Source: Pseudomonadota bacterium
GTDB lineage: Bacteria; Pseudomonadota; Alphaproteobacteria; Rhizobiales; Xanthobacteraceae
Direction: 5' to 3'
Length of the DNA: 14,074 bases
Assembly (NCBI GenBank): GCA_023431725.1
Contig: JAEYVN010000311.1
Location: 1 to 14,074, forward strand
Shown piece after piece: positions 6,832-12,249 of this stretch. A program made the translations under genes and the position numbers. Below the pieces are notes generated by a model, which worked only from the letters and a program-made list of their open reading frames with translations, searched no databases and was not told where the DNA came from. The stretch's first letter is position 1. Each line of letters begins with the position of its first letter.

Positions 6832-7590
6832 TCAGTCCACCAGTTCGTCCAGATCCTGCACGACCAGATTTGCGCCATTCTGCTCAAGCTCTTTAGCGTT
6901 TCCGTGACGAGCCACACCGACAACAAGTCCGAAATGACCGTTGACGCCCGCCTGCACTCCGGAAATCGCATCCTCGACAACCACGGCCCGATCCGGTGCG
7001 ACGCCAAGAAGGTTTGCCGCCATGAGGAAGGTGTCAGGAGCCGGTTTCCCCACCAGATGTTGGCTGTCAATGAAGTTTCCATCGACAAGTGCCTCGAAAA
7101 ATCGCTCAACCCCGGCGGATTTCAGAACCGCCTCGCAGTTGTGGCTTGATGTGACGACGGCAATCTTGAACCCTTGCGCACGAAGTTGGCGGATGAAGTC
7201 TATTGTCCCCTCGTAAGCCTTGACGCCTTCACTTCTGATGACGCTGTTAACAAGCTCGTTTTTTCGGTTTCCAATTCCGCATATGGTTTCAGCGTGTGGA
7301 GGATCATCACGGCTGCCATCAGGAAGATGAATATTCCGCGATGCCAGAAAATCGCGAACCCCATTGAACCGGGGTTTTCCGTCGACATACTGGCGGTAGT
7401 CTTCGGTCGGGTCGAAGGGGCGGAACGTGCCGCCTTCTCGCTGGGCACGCTTTTTTAGATACTCATCGAAGACCCTTTTCCAGCACGCAGCGTGAACACT
7501 GGCGGTGTCGGTGATAACGCCATCTAGATCGAGCAGAACTGCGTCATACCGATCCCGTGTAACGGAAGCTTTGTCTTGCGCCAGTTGCAT
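6832..7590 (-). CDS. pgmB: HAD-superfamily beta-phosphoglucomutase
   Basis: A 252-residue cytoplasmic HAD hydrolase-fold enzyme, expected to interconvert beta-glucose 1-phosphate and glucose 6-phosphate through beta-glucose 1,6-bisphosphate. Motif I is L-L-D-L-D-G-V-I-T-D-T: nucleophile Asp21, acid/base Asp23, then Thr29. The beta-phosphoglucomutase cap signature H-A-A-C-W (His33, Trp37) follows. Motif II is V-T-S-S-H (147-150), Lys182 in G-K-P-A-P-D-T is motif III, and V-V-V-E-D-A-I-S-G-V-Q-A-G (203-215) is motif IV. It is longer than the ~220-residue Lactococcus enzyme because of a cap insertion around R-P-F-D-P-T-E-D-Y-R-Q-Y-V-D-G-K-P-R-F-N-G (57-77). This insertion is typical of the branch encoded beside Rv3401-type GH65 genes. 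It is the first gene of the minus-strand cluster; GAAGG precedes the ATG by 6 bases. The role fits the two GH65 genes downstream, whose expected product is its substrate. Confidence 0.92.
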   Translation of the reverse strand: MQLAQDKASVTRDRYDAVLLDLDGVITDTASVHAACWKRVFDEYLKKRAQREGGTFRPFDPTEDYRQYVDGKPRFNGVRDFLASRNIHLPDGSRDDPPHAETICGIGNRKNELVNSVIRSEGVKAYEGTIDFIRQLRAQGFKIAVVTSSHNCEAVLKSAGVERFFEALVDGNFIDSQHLVGKPAPDTFLMAANLLGVAPDRAVVVEDAISGVQAGVNGHFGLVVGVARHGNAKELEQNGANLVVQDLDELVD

Positions 7591-7970
7591 CTGAGGCCTT
7601 CATGTCCTCTCGCTGCAGTTCTCCGTGCTTGCGCGCAAAAGGTAGCTTATCAATTGTACACGATGAGCGCTTTGGAGGGATTATTCTCACAACAAAGTGT
7701 TTCTTGCTCGCTACCATTGAAAGAACGGATTGAATTCGCGTCATCCCGACAAAATTTCCACTTCCGTCTCGATCGCCGATGTGACGCAAAGGCGCGTTCC
7801 GCCAGCCCTTTAAAAGTTCCTCTGGGCAACTCCTCTCGCCACGTGCGATGCGGTTCACCTCGCATTGCGCTGGATCATTCCGGCTCCGCACTCGTTGTTG
7901 TTGGTCGTGATGAGTTTCCGGCCGGGCGTGTGCCGTACACGGGCAGCAATGCGAATGGAGGGCCTTGACC
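7591..7970. promoter_or_regulatory. 380-base divergent intergenic region between pgmB and the HtrA gene
   Basis: This stretch must carry the promoters for the leftward sugar cluster and the rightward protease gene. It contains frames on both strands but none with protein-like composition. On the plus strand GGATC (7872-7876), 16 bases, then CGTT (7893-7896) is one mismatch from the alphaproteobacterial EcfG general-stress pattern GGAAC-N16-CGTT, and would start transcription roughly 60 bases before the HtrA ribosome binding site. On the minus strand TACAAT (7657-7652) resembles a -10 box, but no good -35 is at the right distance. No operator palindrome for a sugar-responsive regulator was obvious. 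Promoter calls here are inference only. Confidence 0.35.
7957..7970 (+). promoter_or_regulatory. Ribosome binding site deciding a GTG start for the HtrA gene
   Basis: GGAGGG (7957-7962) is followed 8 bases later by GTG at 7971. An in-frame TTG at 7965 is only two bases after the site, too close for normal initiation, so GTG is preferred. The choice changes the product by two residues. Confidence 0.55.
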
Positions 7971-9074
7971 GTGGTCAATCCAAAGACCTTGTGGGTGTTC
8001 CTGATCCTCGTGGTCCTGCTGCTGACCGGCTTTTGGCTCACTCCCCACGCCCAGTACGCATTGTTTGCCGAAACCAAGCCGCGAGCGGTTGAGCCGCGCG
8101 GCGATCTGACAGGTGGAGAACGCGCGGCAGTCGAGCTGTTCGAGCGCGCGTCCCCCGCGGTCGTGCAGGTCGTCGCTCCGCGCGAAAGTGGATTTGGTGG
8201 CGACTGGGATGAGGATGCGCAACAGCGAGCGGGAACGGGGACCGGCTTCCTCTGGGATGGCGCCGGTCACATCGTGACCAACGCGCATGTGGTGTCCGGC
8301 GCACGCGACGTCATGGTCCGCACATCGAAAGGGCAGGTGATACAAGCCGAGGTCGTCGGCGTCGCCCCCCATTATGATCTCGCCGTTGTCCGGCTCCGGG
8401 GATCCGGCGCGCTGCCGTCCCCGCTTCCCGTCGGAAGCTCGGGAGATCTGAAGGTCGGTCAGTCGGTCTATGCGATAGGCAATCCATTCGGGCTCGATCA
8501 GTCGCTGACGACCGGCGTGATCAGCGCACTCAAGCGGCGCATGCCGACCGCGCAAGGCCGCGAAATCGCCGATGTGATTCAGACCGATGCCGCGATCAAT
8601 CCCGGAAATTCCGGCGGGCCGCTTCTGGATTCCGCCGGCCGGTTGATCGGCGTCAACACCGCGATTATCTCGCCGTCCGGCACCAGTGCGGGCATTGGCT
8701 TCGCAATACCAATCGATACTGTCAATCGAGTGGTGCCGAGTCTGATCAGTTCCGGGCGGGTACCGACGCCGGGAATCGGCATCGTCGCCGCACCGGAAGA
8801 ACTGACGGCACGGTCCGGACGGGAGGGTATCGTCATCGTCCGAACCATCCCCGGATCGCCGGCGGATCAGGCCGGATTACGGGGGGTGAATCGCACGACC
8901 GGCGAACCAGGCGACGTCATTGTCGCCGTGGAAGGAAAGCCGGTCAGGCGGCTTTCTGATCTGACAGACGAACTTGAGCGGATCCAGACACCGGGCAAAG
9001 TGAGCATCACGGTGGACAGGGACGGTCAGCAGCGGAAAATGACTGTTGACGTCGTCGATATCAGTCGCAGTTGA
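7971..9074 (+). CDS. HtrA/DegP-like membrane-anchored serine protease (S1C) with one PDZ domain
   Basis: A 367-residue envelope protease of the trypsin-like HtrA family, which degrades or holds misfolded proteins. An uncleaved N-terminal helix (L-W-V-F-L-I-L-V-V-L-L-L, about residues 7-18) should anchor it in the inner membrane with the protease in the periplasm, as in DegS-type proteins. The triad is complete: His106 in T-N-A-H-V-V, Asp136 in Y-D-L-A-V-V, and Ser214 in G-N-S-G-G-P. The I-G-N-P-F-G-L substrate-loop motif lies near residues 169-175. A single PDZ domain covers about residues 270-360, with P-G-S-P-A-D-Q-A-G-L and G-D-V-I-V-A-V-E-G-K-P-V. The length is that of single-PDZ HtrA proteins, shorter than DegP. 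The start is the GTG at 7971, set by the ribosome binding site. An MFS gene follows closely in the same direction. Whether it is a regulatory protease or a general quality-control enzyme cannot be told. Confidence 0.93.
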   Translation: MVNPKTLWVFLILVVLLLTGFWLTPHAQYALFAETKPRAVEPRGDLTGGERAAVELFERASPAVVQVVAPRESGFGGDWDEDAQQRAGTGTGFLWDGAGHIVTNAHVVSGARDVMVRTSKGQVIQAEVVGVAPHYDLAVVRLRGSGALPSPLPVGSSGDLKVGQSVYAIGNPFGLDQSLTTGVISALKRRMPTAQGREIADVIQTDAAINPGNSGGPLLDSAGRLIGVNTAIISPSGTSAGIGFAIPIDTVNRVVPSLISSGRVPTPGIGIVAAPEELTARSGREGIVIVRTIPGSPADQAGLRGVNRTTGEPGDVIVAVEGKPVRRLSDLTDELERIQTPGKVSITVDRDGQQRKMTVDVVDISRS

Positions 9075-9138
9075 TCGTGAACGGTGCTGTTAAGCGAAGC
9101 ATCAAATCGACGCGCACTTCTCTCGTGGAAAGCCCGAG

Positions 9139-10764
9139 ATTGAGAAGTCACAGGAACAAGCCGGCGCTACCACAGCGGCTGCCGAGGAGCCGTCGTTCTT
9201 CAGTCCGTTCGGGTTTGCGATCTTCAGGTGGCTATGGCTCGCGATCCTGATCAGCAACATCGGGACATGGATGTACAATGCCAGCGCCGGCTGGCTGATG
9301 ACAATTCTGTCCGGCGGGCCCCTGATGGTGTCGCTGGTGCAGGTGGCGACTAGCGCGCCGATGTTCCTGCTCGCCTTGCCGGCCGGGGCGCTCGCCGACA
9401 TTGTCGACAAGCGTTGGTTCATCATCGTTCTGGAAGCGCTCTTTACGCTGACGTGCGCAGTCTTTGCGGCGCTCATTTGGGTCGACTGGGTTACGCCTGC
9501 GATCGTGCTGCTCTTTGTGTTCCTGATCGGCGTTCTGACCGCCCTGGAAGCTCCTTCCTACCAGGCCATCGTTCCGATGCTCGTGCCGAAGCACTATTTG
9601 CCGCACGCGATCGAACTCAACAGTCTCGGTATCAATATCAGCAGGGCGATCGGCCCTGCTCTCGCGGGCGCCATCATTGTCGTCGCCGGAATTGCCGCTC
9701 CATTCTGGATCAACGCGATCAGCAACCTTGGGGTGATTGGCGTCATGCTGTGGTGGCGTCAGCAGAAAAAACCCGCACGGCCGCTTCCTGCCGAGCATTT
9801 GACCAGTGCCATGCGTACCGGCGTCAGGTACGTCCGCTTCAATCGGCATATCCGGGCAACTCTGCTCCGGAACGCTTCGTTTGTGTTTTTTGCGAGCGCC
9901 TATTGGGCGCTGTTGCCGGTATTGACCAAGACGCAGATCAAGGCTGGTCCGGAGATTTACGGTCTGCTTCTCGGGACGATCGGCATTGGCGCAGTGGCAG
10001 GTGCGCTGGTCATGCCCGCACTTCAGAAAAAACTTGGAACGAACAGGCTGGTCGCCGCGGCGCAGGGTGGAACCGCGATAGCGCTTGTGATGTACGGAAT
10101 TGCGGACGATCCGCTGATGGCGCTCGCTGCGAGCGCGCTCGCTGGCCTGTGCTGGATCTCCGGCATCGCCAACCTGAATGTTTCAGCGCAGATATCTCTT
10201 CCGGACTGGGTGCGGGGTCGTGGTCTTGCCGTTTACGTTGCGGTGTTTTACGGCTCGATGACGCTGGCCAGCTTCGTCTGGGGTGGACTTGGCGAAATCG
10301 TCGAACTGCGCAATGTGTTCTTCGTTGCGGCGGCCTGTGCGCTTGTCGCCATTCCGCTGACGGCGAGGTGGCAGCTGCAGACTGCCGCCGGAATCAACTT
10401 TACACCGTCGCTGCATTGGCCGGAGCCGGTGTTCAGTGCGCACATGTCCAAGGATGCAGGTCCGGTCATGGTGACGGTCGAATATCGGACCTCGCGTGAG
10501 TTTCGAGAGGAATTTCTATCTGAGGTCGCGGTCCTTGAGGGCGAACGCAGGCGTGACGGCGCTTATGCCTGGGGTATCTATCAGGACACGACCGACGAAT
10601 GTAGGTTCGTCGAGGTGTTTTTCGTCGGGTCGTGGCTCGAGCACTTGCGTCAGCATCACCGCGTGACGAATGCTGATCGGGAGAACGAACTGCGGATCCG
10701 GCAGCGATTAAGCGAGCCGGCAACGGTCTCCCATTACATCGCTGCTGGATCGGAGAGCAACTAA
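9139..10764 (+). CDS. MFS transporter, transmembrane secretion effector type (EntS-like) with C-terminal soluble domain; start uncertain
   Basis: An inner-membrane major facilitator, probably an exporter of small molecules, of the EntS-like MFS_3 (PF05977) group. Many hydrophobic helices alternate with charged loops. The loop after helix 2 has the motif-A-like A-G-A-L-A-D-I-V-D-K-R-W. About 100 residues at the C-terminus (from G-P-V-M-V-T-V-E-Y) form a soluble ferredoxin-like/ABM-type domain, commonly seen in this group. The first ATG of the frame (9271) falls inside helix 1. The preceding codons read S-P-F-G-F-A-I-F-R-W-L-W-L-A-I-L-I-S-N-I-G-T-W, the expected family N-terminus, so translation must begin earlier. 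Between the in-frame TAA (9091-9093) and 9271 there is no ATG, GTG or TTG. I place the start at ATT 9139, which has GGAAAG six bases ahead, giving 541 residues; this is tentative. It could also be an ancestral ATG lost by mutation, or an upstream frameshift. It lies about 65 bases after the HtrA gene. Confidence 0.85.
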   Translation: MEKSQEQAGATTAAAEEPSFFSPFGFAIFRWLWLAILISNIGTWMYNASAGWLMTILSGGPLMVSLVQVATSAPMFLLALPAGALADIVDKRWFIIVLEALFTLTCAVFAALIWVDWVTPAIVLLFVFLIGVLTALEAPSYQAIVPMLVPKHYLPHAIELNSLGINISRAIGPALAGAIIVVAGIAAPFWINAISNLGVIGVMLWWRQQKKPARPLPAEHLTSAMRTGVRYVRFNRHIRATLLRNASFVFFASAYWALLPVLTKTQIKAGPEIYGLLLGTIGIGAVAGALVMPALQKKLGTNRLVAAAQGGTAIALVMYGIADDPLMALAASALAGLCWISGIANLNVSAQISLPDWVRGRGLAVYVAVFYGSMTLASFVWGGLGEIVELRNVFFVAAACALVAIPLTARWQLQTAAGINFTPSLHWPEPVFSAHMSKDAGPVMVTVEYRTSREFREEFLSEVAVLEGERRRDGAYAWGIYQDTTDECRFVEVFFVGSWLEHLRQHHRVTNADRENELRIRQRLSEPATVSHYIAAGSESN

Positions 10765-10850
10765 CGCCAAAAGAGGCGCGCGCCGGTTTCCCAGACTTGT
10801 GCTCGATCGTAATTGCGCCGAATTGGATATTCGTTGTCCTGAAATTCTCA

Positions 10851-10871
10851 GGGCCGCATATTCTGCGGCCT
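10851..10871 (+). terminator. Candidate terminator hairpin after the MFS gene
   Basis: GGCCGCA (10852-10858), loop TATTC, TGCGGCC (10864-10870), extendable by one G-T pair at the base, lies 87 bases after the MFS stop. No T-run follows, so a factor-independent terminator is uncertain. In the same gap nothing else gene-like is seen. Confidence 0.35.
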
Positions 10872-10946
10872 CGCGAGGGATGTTGAGTGCGTGCATTATC
10901 CATCACGCAGTGTTGAGCAAACGAGTGCTGCGTATGCTCGCGTTCA

Positions 10947-10971
10947 GGAACTATCCCGGTGAGCCAACATT
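10947..10971 (+). promoter_or_regulatory. Possible EcfG-type stress promoter ahead of the HdeA-like gene
   Basis: GGAAC (10947-10951), 16 bases, then CATT (10968-10971) differs by one base from the alphaproteobacterial general-stress pattern GGAAC-N16/17-CGTT. It lies about 27 bases ahead of the GGAGG ribosome binding site (10998-11002), a sensible distance. The pattern is short, so chance occurrence is quite possible. Confidence 0.3.
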
Positions 10972-11007
10972 GAGCGTGGTACGATTGTGCAATTCGTGGA
11001 GGCGATC

Positions 11008-11385
11008 ATGTTGATGCGGTTTGCTGGAACTGTACTGATTGCGACATTTACACTGGCGTCCTCGGTGGTTGCGGGACAGGCGCAGTCAACCTCCACCGGA
11101 ACAACGGGCGCCAAATCATCGTCCGGTGCCACGGCTTCGGAACTTGCAAAGAAACCCGTTGCGAGTGTGACATGCGAGGAATTCAACGCGCTTGACGAGT
11201 CGTTCAAGCCGAATGTCATTGCTTGGGCGGCGGGTTATCAGCAGGGGCAAAAGAAGCCTGACGCTGTGGCAGTCGACGTCCAGGGTGTTGAGCAAATCAC
11301 TCCTGTTGTGGTCGATGCATGCGCCAAGGCGCCGACGTCCTCCTTCTGGAGCAAGGTCGACAGCGAGTTGAAAAAGCGCTTGTGA
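11008..11385 (+). CDS. HdeA/HdeB-family periplasmic acid-stress chaperone-like protein
   Basis: A 125-residue small secreted protein. Residues 1-26 form a Sec signal peptide: M-L-M-R, a hydrophobic run F-A-G-T-V-L-I-A-T-F-T-L-A-S-S-V-V-A-G, and a likely cut after Q-A (near residue 25). A Ser/Thr/Gly-rich linker follows to about residue 45. The HdeA-like core is V-T-C-E-E-F-N-A-L-D-E-S-F-K-P (54-68) to V-D-A-C-A-K (102-107). Its two cysteines, Cys56 and Cys105, would form the family's single disulfide. HdeA-type proteins unfold at low pH and keep periplasmic proteins from aggregating. I chose the ATG at 11008 because GGAGG (10998-11002) stands five bases ahead; a GTG at 10987 lies upstream of that site. 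Alphaproteobacterial members are recalled mostly as uncharacterised HdeA-family proteins, so the acid-stress role is carried over from the enteric ones. Confidence 0.85.
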   Translation: MLMRFAGTVLIATFTLASSVVAGQAQSTSTGTTGAKSSSGATASELAKKPVASVTCEEFNALDESFKPNVIAWAAGYQQGQKKPDAVAVDVQGVEQITPVVVDACAKAPTSSFWSKVDSELKKRL

Positions 11386-11403
11386 CGATCGTGCGTGGCG
11401 AAG

Positions 11404-11426
11404 GGCGGAGGTGAGCAGCCTCCGCC
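11404..11426 (+). terminator. GC-rich hairpin after the HdeA-like gene, candidate terminator
   Basis: GGCGGAGG (11404-11411), a seven-base loop, CCTCCGCC (11419-11426): a perfect eight-pair stem starting 18 bases after the HdeA-like stop. No T-run follows. It may terminate or attenuate transcription, or protect the upstream message, before the next gene at 11468. Confidence 0.45.
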
Positions 11427-11467
11427 GTCGCCGGTTCGCAGGCGGCATTCGACCGGGGAACACTACG

Positions 11468-12151
11468 ATGGCGACGGCGCAGCAACGCCCGCAGAACAGC
11501 CGGGAGTCCCCAGCGGATTCGCAGGGCAATGAGGACACCGGAGAACGGATATACGACGAGCGCGAGATTGTGGGGCTTTTTGCCGACGAAGCCTCGCTTA
11601 ATGCCGCGATCGACGAGCTGATGCAGATCGGACTTCGTCCAATCGACATGAGCCTTCTGGCGGATTCGAAGTCGCTGCCGGAATCGGTCAAGTCGGCGAC
11701 GCCGGCGGCAAGGGACCTTGAAGACCGTGCTGACGTCGACCGGGCGGCCTATGTTTAATCGGATACGCGCAGCGAAGGGTTGGCCGCGCTGTTCGGCCTG
11801 CCAGTCTATGTCGCCAGCTCTGGAGCGGCCGCCGCCGCGGTTCTCGGCGGGGCGGCTCTTGTGCCGACCATCGCGGTGGTCGCCGGCGCTGGCATTGCCG
11901 GAGGTGTGGTCGGGCTGCTGCTCGCGCGCATGTTCGGGCACAAGCATGCCGAGCGCATCCAGAACCAGATTGCTGGCGGCGGGCTGCTGCTCTGGGTCCA
12001 TGCACCGGATGTGACACGCGACGGCAAGGTGATCGAGATCCTCAAGCGTCACGGTGCGCAGGACGTCCACGTTCACACGGTGAAGCGGAGCTGGGGCATC
12101 GCCGACGTGCCGTTCTCCACCGTCGATCCCGATCCGTTGATCAAGTCCTGA
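11468..12151 (+). pseudogene. Stress-type glycine-zipper membrane protein gene interrupted by one in-frame stop
   Basis: ATG at 11468 (GGGGA eight bases ahead) opens a frame of 96 codons that ends at TAA 11756-11758. The same frame then continues with no further stop for 130 codons to 12149-12151. The first half has R-E-I-V-G-L-F-A-D-E-A-S-L-N-A-A-I-D-E-L, resembling the N-terminal domain of general-stress proteins of the YflT/17M type (weak, by eye). The second half has an Ala/Gly-rich membrane stretch (about 11811-11937) with glycine-zipper spacing. It ends in a soluble part with L-L-L-W-V-H-A-P-D, then K-V-I-E-I-L-K-R-H-G-A-Q-D-V-H-V-H. The protein context across the stop is A-A-Y-V-*-S-D-T-R-S-E-G. 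One base change (TCA or similar to TAA) would explain it. Restart at TTG 11780 is possible but has no well-spaced ribosome binding site. Intact, the product would be about 227 residues. A sequencing error cannot be excluded. Confidence 0.7.
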
Positions 12152-12152
12152 C

Positions 12153-12168
12153 CGCTACTAGTGTAGCG
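12153..12168. terminator. Small inverted repeat after the interrupted stress gene
   Basis: CGCTAC, loop TAGT, GTAGCG forms a six-pair hairpin starting two bases after the stop at 12151, in the gap between convergent genes. An overlapping weaker pairing AGCGC (12165-12169) with GCGCT (12176-12180) is also possible. No T-run is present. Confidence 0.35.
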
Positions 12169-12200
12169 CCAGCCTGCGCTTGAATGACCGCGCGAGGCAC

Positions 12201-12218
12201 GGCCGCGTGCAGGCGGCC
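12201..12218. terminator. GC-rich hairpin in the convergent gap ahead of the RND gene end
   Basis: GGCCGC, loop GTGCAG, GCGGCC forms a six-pair stem 32 bases beyond the 3' end of the minus-strand RND gene. Being symmetric and placed between convergent genes, it could serve both directions; no T-run supports it. Confidence 0.3.
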
Positions 12219-12249
12219 CGCATTCAACAGATCAATCAGATTTCGCCCG

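Noticed and set aside
7576..7968. A 130-codon plus-strand frame filling the intergenic region before the HtrA gene
   Set aside because: No motif, signal or ribosome binding site supports it, and it begins inside the mutase gene on the other strand.
7544..8077. A 177-codon minus-strand frame across the divergent intergenic region
   Set aside because: It overlaps the starts of both flanking genes, and its composition is not protein-like; no family features.
9414..10499. A 361-codon plus-strand frame inside the MFS gene
   Set aside because: It is a shifted frame of the transporter, rich in Arg/Cys/His with no membrane helices, as expected of an out-of-frame translation.
11780..12151. The second half of the interrupted stress gene as a separate gene starting at TTG 11780
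   Set aside because: The frame is continuous with the upstream half apart from one stop, and the purine-rich bases before the TTG touch it directly, leaving no normal spacer. A separate gene is less likely than a broken one, though not excluded.
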